NCBI RefSeq assembly: GCF_954871325.1
Contig: NC_088775.1
Span: forward strand, 5,929,561-5,993,560
Source of the DNA: Gordionus sp. m RMFG-2023
Taxonomy: Eukaryota; Nematomorpha; Gordioida; Chordodea; Parachordodidae
Length of the DNA stretch: 64,000 nucleotides
Direction: 5' to 3'
Shown: positions 11,201 to 22,890 of the stretch, in pieces
Layout of the letters: every line of letters begins with the position of its first letter
Position numbering within the stretch: position 1 is the first letter of the stretch
Program-made: the position numbers and the translations under genes
Notes under the pieces: model-generated
Databases searched by the model: none
What the model saw: only the letters and a program-made list of their open reading frames with translations
Told to the model about the DNA's origin: nothing

Positions 11201-14117
11201 GTATCGAGAGGAAGAAAAAATCTAGTTTGGCAAAAAAAAAGTATTCAACATAGTGCATATAATACAGGGTTAGAAACGAGGAAGTAGAACCTTAATTCGT
11301 ATGATAAAGTGTGAGAAGATGACTGTTTTAGGTTCTATCTCCATAAGTAAAACTATGAATATATTTTTTTTTATATTATTACCTTAGATTTCAATAAAAA
11401 TAAATAAAACAAATTTTGTTTGTCGATGGATGTTGGAATACCTTATGCAAAAGGGTCAAACCCTAAAAAAAAATATATTGTCACCTATTGGGTATCATTA
11501 ATCCTAAAAAACGCCATTTTTAGTTAAAAATCTATGACTTTATGTTTGACACTTCTGGACCAAATAATCGCCAATAACTCTATAATTTTTTTGACAAATT
11601 ATCGTGTTTGGGAGGTAATTCTATCGGTTATTCAGTATTCCAATTTTATTTGTTTATTTGCAATTTTTTAACTATAATTTATTTTTTTTTAAATATAAAT
11701 AAAATAAAAAACATGAAACCCGCAATTGATCTCGGAGCCTCTTATTTTGGGAGAAATCGTCATCCCAAAGCGTATCTTGTATTTGAACTAAACGTTCCAT
11801 AGTTGGTATAAGGGACATCTTTTTGCCTTCGTCTTCTACCCCTCTCTCCAATTTGTACATAGAATCTTTTTCCATCTTGTGGTGCTCCTTTTTTTCTGTT
11901 ATAATAATAATAATAATAAAATAATGAATAATAATAATGTTAAAGCATGTAAAATAAATATACATACATATGTTAGCGTCAGTGTGTTATATTTTCAACT
12001 TTAAATTATTTTTTGTGCGCGTTTTTTTTTAAATTTAATTTTATCAGAAGTGTATTCTATCATGTTTGGAATACCTACCCTATAAATATCAGACAATTTC
12101 GTCATGAAATTTTGAACTTAATATAATTTATATTAGTTTTTCCATATCAAAGGTTGACGGCAAAATTATTTATAATTCATAAGATAGGTATTCTAAACAT
12201 GCTGGAATACATTTTAGTAAAATCCGATTTTAAATTGTTAAAAAAGGTGCTCAAAAAATGATTTAAAGTTGAAAGAATAATATATTGAAGCTAATATATA
12301 TTTGCTTTAACACAGAACATAATAGTGTTTTATTTGTTCTCAAACAGTGACAAACATACTGACATTTATAAATTTTTCAAAAATATTACGTCTACTTTAA
12401 TAAGAATCAAAAAAAATATATATAATACCCTCCGTTTGAATTTGTTCATTCGCAATAGCATCCCATCTTCTCTCTTGCCTTCGAGCTCCAGATATTATTA
12501 TGTAGTCCAAATTCTTATTTACATAATTTATTATATTAAATATTTATAAAATGGTGGAAAAATAAATTTACTCCTGTATATATTATATATATATCATCAA
12601 AATCAATAGCTTTATAAATTATTCTAATTAAAGGGAAATAATTTAAAAGGGTAAAGGATAATTTCGAAGACCCCGCAAGGTAGGTAAATTTTAAACCTGG
12701 ACCGAACCCAAAAATAAAAAGATTTACTGCTTGTATTATCAATTTTTCCCTTTGAAAAAATATTTGCGATAAAAATTATTCAAAAGAACAAAATTTTAAA
12801 AATTCCAGGACAGGCTAGGCCCTATTTTTCTTTAAATATTCCCATAAGACAGTTTCTTTTCCATAATGATGCAAGTAACAAGAATCCATTCCAATATTGA
12901 GAGTTAATTAATATTTATGAATATTAAATTTGACAAATTATATACTCCTACTCTTTCGTTTATCAGCTATGATGAAAATCATAAGATAAAAGCTCTCTTG
13001 ACACCAGACAGTAGAATAAAATATCCATAAAGTTAAGGAAATTTTTAAATTTTTCATTGATGAATTGTTAAAGTATATCATATAAAAAGATAAATGTGTG
13101 AACTAGATGTCCAAAGCCTAACCCAAACCTCGAAGCAAGTTGGGTCACAAAATTGTGATTATTTATTTTGGCTTTGATTAGGAAAATTTTTTCAGGTAGT
13201 AAAGTTAGGGGGTTCGACAGTATTTTTATTAAAATTTTGAATTTGATATATCAATAAATAATGGTTTCATAATAAAATATTTACAATTTTATTCATCTTA
13301 GATTTTTTATTATAACATGTACTAAAAAATAAATTAATTTCCTTTATATTCTGATTTATGAGTTGGATTGAGAATTAAAAGTAATTTTATATTACAATTT
13401 CTTTTGCAGGTCTCTTGTGGACATTACAAAATGCATATTTGTGAAAAATATCAAGCTAATTGCTGAATAAATTGCATAAAAAAACTTTTATGAATATTTT
13501 AGAACAAAAATCTAAAAAAATATATATTATCTGTAAATCAATTCAAACAAAGGTTTCTTTTATTTCATAAATGATTTATATAAAAACTTTAATAACCATA
13601 ATTAATTATTTTTCACCCATATAATTATTAATTATAACAGAGTTGATCTTTAAAGTTATTAATCATATTTTTGTGATAGTTTGATATTAATAAAAATTTT
13701 TGATTAACAAATACCTGTGGATCAGTCTTCATTTCAAAATGATTAGGACAAAGGTGACATTTCATTCTGAATTTATAAATTGGTGTGGTATAATACATCC
13801 CAATCTTTGATTTTTGAGCATTAAATCTAACACTCATTCCAACATGATTTTCACATCCATTACACCATATATTATATGGCATTTCAAATCTAAAAAAAAA
13901 TTAATATAATAATATATTTTTTTCATATATTTACCTGATAATAAGAATGCCCTGATCCAGTTTTCTGGCCCGTTCTCGTAAGGCATGGGTTCCATGATAT
14001 TTATTTAAGCTGAAATGCTTGCTTGGATCGAAATCAGGAGGATAATATTTGTTCACTTGCTTTCTCTCTGCCTAATATAATATTATACATCAATTAATAT
14101 AGTAAAATATTTACCAT
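8252..14117 (-). CDS. CCDC130: CCDC130/YJU2B-type splicing factor, 305 aa, 7 coding exons
   Basis: YJU2-family nuclear protein; relatives (yeast Yju2/Cwf16, human CCDC94 and CCDC130) associate with the spliceosome at catalytic activation. Coding exons, in transcript order: 14117-14115 (the ATG alone), 14071-13935, 13889-13715, 12513-12429, 11895-11720, 10411-10273, 8454-8252. All phases agree and give 305 codons plus TGA. The N-terminus has the family's NKYYPPDFDPSKH motif. Residues 50-104 hold MPYNIWCNGC, YYTTPIYKFRMKCHLC and KTDPQ, with zinc-binding Cys56, Cys59, Cys91 and Cys94. DYIIISGARR, a charged helical stretch, then a conserved SLNIPIL...DKYLAKLI segment follow. The C-terminal tail is Ser/Lys-rich and shorter than the human one (about 396 aa). 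Introns 1 and 2 are only 43 and 45 nt, while introns 3-6 run 0.5-1.8 kb and carry MITEs. Identification is firm; the tail exon is the least certain. Confidence 0.93.
8583..8777. repeat. Foldback MITE, TAGTGTTGTTA family, intact copy (copy 3)
   Basis: This 195-bp element is nearly a perfect palindrome. It starts TAGTGTTGTTA, ends TAACAACACTA, and has arms GAGCCGATTTTTTAAAACGG and the complement GTTTATAAAAATCGGCTC. The flanks carry a 7-bp direct repeat GCTCTAG, with one extra base on the left, which suggests a 7-8-bp target duplication as in hAT elements. It sits in the last intron of the CCDC130 gene and is the best reference copy of the family here. Confidence 0.85.
9975..10190. repeat. Foldback MITE, TAGTGTTGTTA family (copy 4)
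   Basis: It starts TAGTGGTGTTAAACGGCTCG and ends GAGCCGTTTAACAGCAGCACTA. The internal blocks (ATTTTGCTCACAGATAG and CGGACTAAAATCTTAA) match other copies. It is 216 bp long, lies in the last CCDC130 intron 83 bp from exon 6, and shows no clear target duplication. Confidence 0.8.
11971..12295. repeat. Inverted-repeat MITE, second family (copy 2)
   Basis: The left end TTAGCGTCAGTGTGTTATATTTTCAACTTTAAA and the right end (AAAGTTGAAAGAATAATATATTGAAGCTAA) are inverted complements with differences. Internal blocks GGAATACCTACCCTATAA and CATGCTGGAATACATTTTAG match copy 1 at 6500. The element lies in CCDC130 intron 4. Confidence 0.75.
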
Positions 14118-14507
14118 TTACGAAATTAAAATATTATGAATGTATGTTTAAAATATTTTTAGCTTATTTTAATCTAGTACTAAATATTACCTGTTAGGTT
14201 ATAATAAAGGCCGATGATGCGTAGTATGCATTGCTGGACTATATCCGATTTATATCATCGGTATATTTTTGCAACACCCTATTAACTAGTTGTTAGTTAG
14301 AAGTGAACCAATTGGTGCTTATTATTTTAAATCAATCGAACATAATAAAATCCTATATTCATATGTATACAAGATAAAAACATGACTATATTCTCCACGA
14401 TGAAACATGTTTGGAAATCTTATTCTTTATAATACATTCATTTTCAAAAATTTAAAAATATCCATGAATAGGAATAGCTTTGCGTTTTTACTACCTTTAT
14501 AATATTA

Positions 14508-14600
14508 CGCAAAAATTGAACGTTGCAACGCAGTGTTTCAAAACGCAAACAATGCATTTTAAATGCAATGTTTCAAATTGAACACATCTCCGTTTTTATT
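14508..14600. repeat. Partial MITE, third family (GCGTTTCAAAACGC)
   Basis: The blocks AAAAATTGAACGTTGCAACGCAG, TTTCAAAACGCAAAC and AATGCATTTTAAATG match the complete palindromic copy at 44725-44874. Only about one arm and the centre remain. Confidence 0.6.
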
Positions 14601-14721
14601 TTTAATTATTTTTTGTAAGACAAACTTGCTTCCATTTTTTTATAACTTTTTAAATTTTGAAGTGATAAAATTCTTCTAAATTGTAAGAATAATATATTAA
14701 AGGATATTATAATATTTTTAG

Positions 14722-14816
14722 GACATGGAACGATAAAAATACCAAAAGGTTTGCAGAAATTCTGGAACTCTTTATCTCAAGAAGAGATTGATAAACTTTT
14801 AGGATCATCTGAATAA
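14722..14816 (+). CDS. Candidate terminal exon of an unrecognised gene
   Basis: After an acceptor (atatttttag) an open frame of 31 residues reads ...IPKGLQKFWNSLSQ and EEIDKLLGSSE before TAA. The amphipathic, Lys/Glu-rich composition is unlike the surrounding A+T noise. It needs one base from an upstream exon. I found no start or partner exon between the CCDC130 start (14117) and this point, so the rest of the gene is unknown or the exon is a stranded fragment next to the hAT-like element that begins at 14880. Confidence 0.35.
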
Positions 14817-16649
14817 GGATAAAATAGGAAAACCTACTTAATTAAATATTCATGTTATTTATTTTAAGTTGATAATAGCCAGTGGCGTCACTAGGGAGGG
14901 CGCGCAGGGGCTCGAGCCCCCTAAAAATTTTGAATAGATACTGAAGCAAAAAAAAATTTGTATTTTAATGACTCCTTAATATCCTTTGAGCTAAAAATAA
15001 ATTATTTTGATTGCCCCCATAATGATTTCATTTATAATTCTATTACGTAATATATAGATTTAATTCTTGTACAAATTAAAAGGACTAACTAAATATTTAT
15101 TAAATGAATACTATTTTAATTATTATATTAGATTAATACATATAAATTATATTTTCAGTTATTGCAATCAAAGTTAACAGTAGAAAATCCACTTACTAAA
15201 TATTAATTTAGCATTAACAGTTGAAGCTTAATAGACTTTTATTATTTAAATTGTTATATAACCCTAATTAAATAAATATAACCATTTATTAATTGTAAAT
15301 TAACAAATTAAATAATATAATTAGTCGCGTTCGAAATCACTAATCAACTATATTATTCATTTTCTCTTCCTAAAAATATTTCCAAGGTCCAAATAAGCAT
15401 AAGATATTTCCTAATAAAAAGCAAGTAGATATAGAGTTTATAATCCTCTATTATATATAATTGTTTATAAAATATTAGGTAAAATGCCACTTTTACAGAC
15501 GAATTTGACAGTTATACATATGTTATATTACAGTTAATATTTTAATAAATTTTACTAATAAATGCGGTAATAAATATAAATAACAATTTGCATTGAATTC
15601 TTTAACTCCATCTATAAACATCTTATTATCATCCCACATTGGATGTAATAAATTAGATATCTTTTCTTCTCTTTTTTTACATGTTTTTAGGAAAGCCATT
15701 TTTTTCTTATTTGAAAAACAGTTTTAAGTTAAATTTTTAATACGAGTATATTTGATATTATTACTAACTACTATTATTTTAATATATAATATACCAACTA
15801 GAGGTGGTGCGACAATAATATGTAAATCTTAATTATTTTCATCATATCACTCTGGTTCTTATTTTATAATTACAAAATGTTTCATTTCTAATATGGCATC
15901 CTTGCCTTGTAAATAACATAAGGCTTCAATATATTTGCTTAATTTCTTATAAAGATTTTTAGTGATTTTTGTATTATCAATTTATCTAACATAATAAATT
16001 TTGATATGAGTTAACATCGTGAGTGTCATGGTTATGACGGCAAATTTTCCAGAATCTATTATTTGTGTATCTATGTGAGTTTAGATTATTACTACAGCTG
16101 CTGAAAGATTTTAGATAAGCAATAATGGTCAACTGTGTAGCCGTTTATATATTATTAAAAATGGAAGATAATCTTATAGAAATTTAATATCTCACAATAA
16201 TTTTCTCGATTACAATCTAGCTTCAATCATGTCATCTAAGAGGAAGCTTTAACCCATCATATAGTTTTATGATTTGGATTGGTCGTTTATATTCTCTTCT
16301 TAAAGAATTGTTGATTTGGTTAGGCGTATAAATTTTTCCTTATTAATCCATTCTATAAAACATTGTTTAAAATGGTAACAGTTGGTAAGAATTATATTAT
16401 ATTATGTGGTTTTTAAAATCCATTATAAATTGAGGCATATGTATGAAATAATTAACCTTTGTTATCACTTGTAATTCTTTAGAGCTCAAAAATTTTTTAT
16501 ATCAGCAATCGAAAATATTTTATACTCTAATAAATAGATTTTGTATTAAAAAATATTATTTTTAGAAATGTCTTGTATTGTTTTAATTATTTAAACGAGG
16601 AATGAGATTATTATTCATTTTTTTACGATAGAAGTCATGCCAGATCCAA

Positions 16650-17700
16650 GCTCACAATATTAGGAAGCATATAATTATTAAAAAGTTTATCCAGCCCACA
16701 ACCCTTAATAATTTGTTAAAGATAATATCATGTCAGGTGCAAGCTAATATAAATTTTGAGGTTCCAAGCCCAGTCGTATCCAATATAATTTTGAAAATTT
16801 TTTCCCACCTCGGAGATAGTTAAGTTTTTAATTGATTTATCATTACACGAAGGGGAATTATCTAATTTACCAAAAAAAACATAAATAATATTAGGGCACA
16901 CCTCATTTTGTCATGATTCTCTAATAATTGCTTTGTTCAGGCTTTCTCAGTTTCCCTTATTACCAATTCACATGATTTTTTTAAAATTAGTGCAACTGTA
17001 GGAGGCCATATTAAAACCAATTGTCAAAGTATTACATTATTTACTAATATATTACACAATTATTATTATTTTATATAGAAATTCATAACTGAGTTAATTC
17101 AATAAATTTAATATCTCTAGGCTTGAGAAAATTTTTTCAAAATTATTATGGGTTGGACTGGGTTTAAAAAATATTTCTCAAAATTAATATTGGCTTGGTT
17201 TTCAAAAATTATTAGGGATTGAAATGGGCTTGAGAAAATCTTTTTAAATTATTAAGATCTTGGATGCTTGGAAATTTATCCCAAATATTGTAGGCTTGAA
17301 CCTATATTGGGATTTTTTAATGTTAAATGTTAGTCTTATATTATTATTTTTATAAAGTAATATATTTTACCCGTAGACTAATTGGTAAATAGAAATTTCC
17401 CCTTCATTAATTATAAATTTAATATCTCTGGGCTGGGTTTCAAAATTATTAGGGATTGAGGTGGGCTTGAGAAAATCTTTTTAAATTATTAAGAGTTGAG
17501 CTGGGCTTGATATACTTTTTTATAATATATATCTTTAATTATATGCTTCCTAATATTATGCCTCCTACAGTTGCAGTAATTTTGTAAAAAATTTTCCAAG
17601 CCTAGAGATATAAAATATTAATAATTTGTAATATATAGTAAATAATGTATTACTTTTTGGTTTTAATATGGCCTCCTACAGTTGCATAGAAAATTTAAGT
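16650..17700. repeat. Large imperfect palindrome with internal repeats
   Basis: ATATTAGGAAGCATATAATTAT near 16660 faces its complement AATTATATGCTTCCTAATATTA near 17535. TGCAACTGTAGGAGGCC near 16990 faces GGCCTCCTACAGTTGCA near 17670, and ATCTCTAGGCTTG near 17110 faces CAAGCCTAGAGAT near 17600. Between them GGGATTGAGATGGGCTTGAG-like blocks repeat in direct orientation. No protein is encoded. Confidence 0.6.
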
Positions 17701-18126
17701 TATAGGATCATCTGTTTGTATAAAATAAATAAATAAAATCAAATAGTAAATAATGTATTACTATTTGGTTTTAATATGGACTCCTAAAGTTGCATTAAGT
17801 TATAGGATCATCTGTTTGTATAAAAAAATAAATAAAATCAACAATAGTAAATAATGTATTACTTTTTGGTTTTAATATAGCCTCCAACAGTTGCATAGAA
17901 AATTTAAGTTATAGGATCATCTGTTTGTATAAGATAAATAAATAAAATAAACAAATAAACAAATAAACAAATAAACAAATAAACAAATAAACAAATAAAC
18001 AAATAAAAAATAAAAAATAAAAATAAATAAATACGTACCGATGACATGACGTAACGATTACATGACGTAGCGATGACATGACGTCTCGATGACATAGTGA
18101 GGACATCGGAAAATTATAATATAGAT
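17636..18126. repeat. Tandem ~115-bp units plus simple repeat and minisatellite
   Basis: Three copies of a unit with AGTAAATAATGTATTAC, CTCCTACAGTTGC and GGATCATCTGTTTGTATA occupy 17636-17940. A run of AAATAAACA repeats follows to about 18000, then degenerate 16-bp units of the GCGATGACATGACG type end in GTGAGGACATCGG and TATAATATAGATG. The last part has the same order as the module at 23738-23941. Confidence 0.75.
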
Positions 18127-18680
18127 GCTAGTTTATTTTGTATGCATAATATAATTAATGACACAATATGAAATTCAGAATAATTGTTCAGAGTTTGCAA
18201 ATTTTAAAAAAATATAATATATTAATATAAAATTCGGCAGAAGGCTAGGCAAAGCGGACCGAAGGCTCGCAAATTAGGGGTAATGGGGGGCGGAACCCTC
18301 ATAAATTTTTTTTAGTTGAGCCCCAGAGATTGCAAAGGCTAGCGACGCCCCTGATAATAACTTACTTGGAAAATAAAGAATAGGGTTGTGCCAATCCTTA
18401 AATTCTGTTCTTATATTGCTAGAAAGCCTATCCCATACTGTTCCAAAATTTATATTGATTTTATTTATCATATATATTTGAATAAATCCCACAAAATATT
18501 TTACTATTCATAAAAAATTACAAGTGTATTTTGTTTTCTTTATTCTCAAAAAGTTAATTACCTCTTTTAAAATATTTGAAATGTTATTTTCCATGTGGAA
18601 CTCTCAGCAACAAAAAACTTAAAGAACTGAATGAATTTAATAGGTTATTAAATGTTTTGGATGAAAAGCCATCGGATGCA

Positions 18681-18840
18681 GGGTTGCCATGTCTCCCCTC
18701 ATCAGCGGGAGACTCCCGCAGTTTTTTAATTTACACTCAGACATTTCTCTCCCGCAAAACTACCACAATAATAAATCTCCCGCTAAAATCTACCGCAATT
18801 TTTTAATTTCTCCCGCAATTTTTTTTTAGTATTTTAACAT
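18681..18840 (+). mobile_element. Possible hAT element end (CAGGGTTGCCA)
   Basis: CAGGGTTGCCATGTCTCCC is followed by repeated CTCCCGC blocks alternating with TTTTTTAATTT. An end of this form occurs in some hAT elements, and a hAT transposase fossil on the same strand starts about 230 bases further on. No matching TGGCAACCCTG end was found, so the element is undelimited. Confidence 0.35.
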
Positions 18841-19069
18841 TTTTAATATATAAATAATAATTTTGAGAGACATTAATTGATTATTTTTATATTTTTAAAA
18901 TAATTTTAAATATTTATTCGAAAAACATGTCTAGTTTGTAAATTTCTTTCTATCCTGTTTTATTATTATCCAATAATAAATCAACATCATTTCATTCATA
19001 TAAGTCAGTACAGGGGAGTATATCAACATCGATTGCAATACAAAAATATTCTCAAAAATAATAAATAAT

Positions 19070-19740
19070 ACAGATGCAACTACATTTGCGGAAATCGTAT
19101 ACATCTATCATGTAGTTCAACATTCACAGAGCTATATCATCACAATGTGGGTCAAATATTTTTCTCATGATATTTAACGACTCCAATATAAGTGCAAACC
19201 TTACTTGTTGCAGAACAAAAATGAGCAAGGTTATCACAAGTGTTTTAGTACCTGAATCCTAGAGGTCAATTCTAGACGATTTGAAAGATGGGCATCCATA
19301 TGCAATTCTAACAGATGCATCTAATAAGGGAAATATTAAAACATTTCCCTCGATCCTTCCCTATTTCAACAAGATTAAGAACATTTCAATAAAACTGTTA
19401 AAATTTTTTCCTCGAATAGTGAAAAATCCAACGATGTAGCTAACCACATAATGGTAAATATAGCTGATTCAGAGTTATCAATGATTTGCATGTCAGCTTT
19501 CTGCGCTGATAATGCCTCTGTAAATTTTAGCAAAAACCAAAGTTACCGAATTGAGACAGCACAATAATGAATTAATACCAATTGGCTGTATATGCCATAT
19601 ACTATATAATTCTTGCAAGAAGGCAATAAATGTACTATCTGGGGATGTCGAAATAATTGTATTGAAATGTATTAACGAATTTAGTTCATCAACTAAAAGA
19701 GTTATTGAATTAAAAGAGTTGGTGAAATCATGACAAATAA
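19070..19740 (+). pseudogene. hAT/DUF4371-type transposase fossil
   Basis: In broken frames the plus strand shows TFAEIVYIYHVVQHSQSY, then PYAILTDASNK with KTFPSILPYF, then GCICHILYNSCKKA and DVEIIVLKCINEF. These match in order the blocks TFAYHTVxHNxSF, TDASNHxxxKLFPxxxRYF and GCxAHxLHN...DVExxVxK of hAT-related DUF4371 transposases. At least three frame changes or stops separate them, so it is dead. It has the same superfamily as the fossil at 5070-5690 but a different region of the protein, so the two cannot be aligned to test relatedness. Confidence 0.7.
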
Positions 19741-20429
19741 AATTAAAATAACCGACTCTTATACTTTTTTGTAAAATGATCAATTAAAACTATATCTAAA
19801 AAATAAATTGTTGTTTATTATATAGGGTTATTGTTGTTTTTCAGATAAATTTAATGTATGTCTTGCAAATCCGAAATTATTTGTCAAAAAATTTGATAAG
19901 GGATATATATATTTTGATGTTAAGTAAAAAAAAATGCTATCTATTTAATTTACAAAAATGCCATTAAACACTAATGAAACTTATATGCATTATTTATATA
20001 TTTTTTAAGATATTTTTTTTATTGACATTAGGATAATATTTTTTTAAAATAATGAGGATTAATTATTATGTATTTGATAAAATTAAGAGCAAATCATTGT
20101 ATTTTAATTTTTGATGGAAAAAGCGACAAAATAAATCTGGGCGGTCGTCTGGAGGGGAAATAATTAATGTATAATTTTATATCATTTAGGGTTGTAGATG
20201 AAAGTAATGACGGATAAACAAAGCAGTGTACAAAACACATTATGTCCTGATAAAGATGATATGCCTATGCCTTGGGATACTGGTAAAAGAAGAACGCAAA
20301 ACGATATTTCTGTCAATGTCAGCATTGGTATCCCAACGGTCGTAAGTATTATTATAAAGGCCACGACAGAACTACTCCATATTTTTCCATTAATAAAGTT
20401 GATGAAATTGGCCGTACTGTACATTCAAG

Positions 20430-22890
20430 TTTGAACATTCCTCTAGATATTCATGGTTTCTCAGAGAATTAATAAAAACTTGGGTTTTTTTTAAATTAGA
20501 ATTGGTAAAGTCCGAAGTTTCTATACGATAGGTTAATGATGATATGATGTAAGTTTTGAAAATTTGAATTTTAAATTTATTTGATTATTGGTATGCCATA
20601 ATTTGTTAAGAGAAAAAATTTTTGAATTGGCTTTAGTAAGTTTAGAAGATATGTCCGTTGAGCATAGTCAATATAAATGCCTAAATAATTAAGGGATTTA
20701 GTAAAAATAATATTATTGTTATTAAATTTAATATTAAGATCTAGGGGGGATGTAAAGAGTATTTTAGTTTTATTAAAATTAATTTTAAGATTCATTTGAA
20801 GGAGAACTAAGGAGATTTTCGTAAAAATATTATTAATATAATTAAAATCTTCGGTAATAATATAGATTCCGCGTAACAGAACCAATCGACATTGTGAAAA
20901 TTGCAAGAATAAATGAGATCACTAATTAATAAATTAAAAAAGGAAGGAGAAAGGGGGCATCCTTGGTTAATGCCGCATTTGATTTTAAAGTAAGGTGAGG
21001 ATAAGTTATTATGTTTAATATTAACAAAACTATTTTCATAAATATACATTATAATTTTAATAAGATGAATTTTAATATTATATTACAGAGGATATTCCAA
21101 AGATATTGATGTTTTATGGAATCGAAGGCTTTTGAAATATCAATAAAAATAATATATGTATCGGTTTTATAAATATGTGTTTTCTCCAATCTTATTTAAA
21201 GTGAAGTAATTAGTTCAATAGTATTTCGTCATGGTCTGAAGGACGCAATGGAATTATGAATATTTTTGTTGATATCTTTAGAAATAAGATTAAAGATAAA
21301 TGTAGTAAATATTTTGTAAAAAGTGGAAGAAAGAGTGATGCTTCTATAATCATGGATTGAGGAAGGGTTTGATGATTTGAGTAAATTAATGATAGTCGAT
21401 TTACACCAATTGATGGGAAGAATTGCTGTGCTCCATATTTTATTTAAGGTAGGAAAAAGTAAATTAGTAATAGTTTTGGGGAATATTTTTAATATTTCAT
21501 TGTGTATGTTACCAGCAGGGGATTTATGGTTTTTGAGATTTTTTATAATATTGATAAAATCATTTTTGTTGAGAGGGAAGAGAGGGGTAGTAATAAGTTG
21601 AGATGAAGAGAAGGAAGAGGGACAGGGAAGTTTACTATTAAAGAGTGATCTATAGTGATCCACGAAAATGTTTAATTGGTCTATAGGATTTTTTTATAGT
21701 AAAATGACCAATTTTGAAGTTGTTAATTTTTTTGTCATTAGAAGATGTGATAAATTTTAGTGTTTTAAACGCATTATAAAGGTCGTTTTTGCATTTGAAT
21801 TCAGAGATATTATTGATTCTATTTTTGAGAAAATTTCTTTTATCTTTTCTAATTGATTTTTTAATAATGTTAAGTTTAGTTTTAATGTGTTGTTTTTCTC
21901 TAGTTTGTTTTTTTATATTTTTATTGGGGAGAGAATTGATTAGATTAGAAGTATGAGAACTTAACCAATCAGGATAGATTGTTTTGATATTTAAATGAAG
22001 ATTTGCTGAATTGATAATGGAATTTTGAATATTGCTCCAAGAGTTATTAATATTGACTGATTTGAGAGATAGGGATATTTAAATTGTTGATATTATATTT
22101 TTTTGATGTAGAAGATATCGAATTTTTTGATTGGAATTATTAAGAAAACTTAATAATGAAGGTTTAATAGAAAGTTGTAGGCCAATAGGGCGATGATCCG
22201 ATAAGAAATCGATATCATTAAGAATTAAAATATTTTGTATAAAAAAGTTCATTTTAATACTTGTAAGGAAAAAATCAAGTTGACTTTTATATAAAGAGTT
22301 AGGTTTAAAATAGGTAAAATAATTATTATTATTTTTTTTTTAAAAAAGTGTTAATTATTCTAAGATTAAATTTTTTACAAGTTTCAATAATATTTTTACC
22401 ATTTTGATTTGTTTTTTGATCAAGGGCAGCAAAACCGATAGTTTTATTTATATATTCGTTACCAATTTTAATGTTAAAGTTGCCACCTATGATAATAAAA
22501 TGATTTGTATTAATTTGTTTAAGGTGGTTATTTAGAGATGTAATGAATTTGGGATATTCTGAGTGATTAGCGGGAGCATAAATATTAATAAGATGGGTTA
22601 TTTTTCCTTTAGTTTTAAGTGTAATTGAAGCAATGCGATCACTGATTGGAGTGAAATTGGATGTATATTTTAGAATAGAATCTTTAATAATAAATGATAC
22701 ACCATTATGATAGTTAGAAGAATTAGAATTGAAGATTGTATAACCTCTTAATTTTTTAATTATGTTATTATTGATTAAAGCTTCTTGTGTCATTAATATA
22801 TAGATATCCTTTAATTTTCTTAGTATAGTAACTTTATTTAATAAACCAGGTATATTATAAGAGTAAATAATTAATTTTATTTAAAGACAT
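20430..22890 (-). pseudogene. Broken LINE: AP endonuclease plus reverse transcriptase
   Basis: Minus strand. From about 22880 to 22329 is an APE-type endonuclease: YSYNIPGLLNK, KDIYILMTQEA, INIYAPANHSEYP, then IIGGNFNIKIG where the family has GDFN, and NLRIINTF. From 21663 to about 20450 is the reverse transcriptase: SLFN...LKNHKSPAGNIHNE, HDYRSITLSSTFYK, NSIASFRP, CGINQGCPLSP, then the catalytic block where YADD is expected but CYAES and a frame break are seen, then NLKINFNKTKIL, LNYLGIYI, and a thumb-like TYRIETSDF. Several stops and frame changes break it and the YADD aspartates are not readable in one frame. No RNase H is seen. The order fits an APE-type LINE of the RTE/L2/CR1 range; I do not fix the clade. 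Confidence 0.85.

Larger units (their letters stand above)
14880..18353. mobile_element. hAT-like non-autonomous element, 3.5 kb
   Basis: The left end reads CAGTGGCGTCACTAGGGAGG and the right end, complemented, CAGGGGCGTCGCTAG, so the two form terminal inverted repeats. The flanks are ATAATAGC and ATAATAAC, a 7/8 match expected for a hAT-type 8-bp duplication. Just inside the left end is GGGGCTCGAGCCCC, and GAGCCCC recurs inside the right end. I see no transposase frame. The interior is A+T-rich with a palindromic section (16650-17700) and tandem units (17636-18126). A stretch near 15470-15560 matches, inverted, part of the element at 25279-26401. It looks like a composite of repeats carried between hAT-type ends. 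Confidence 0.65.

Noticed and set aside
20182-20475. Two overlapping open frames on opposite strands, one ending YYYKGHDRTTPYF and GRTVHSSLNIPLD
   Set aside because: The plus frame is broken by a stop upstream and lies at the 3' end of the LINE on the other strand. No partner exon or known motif was found.
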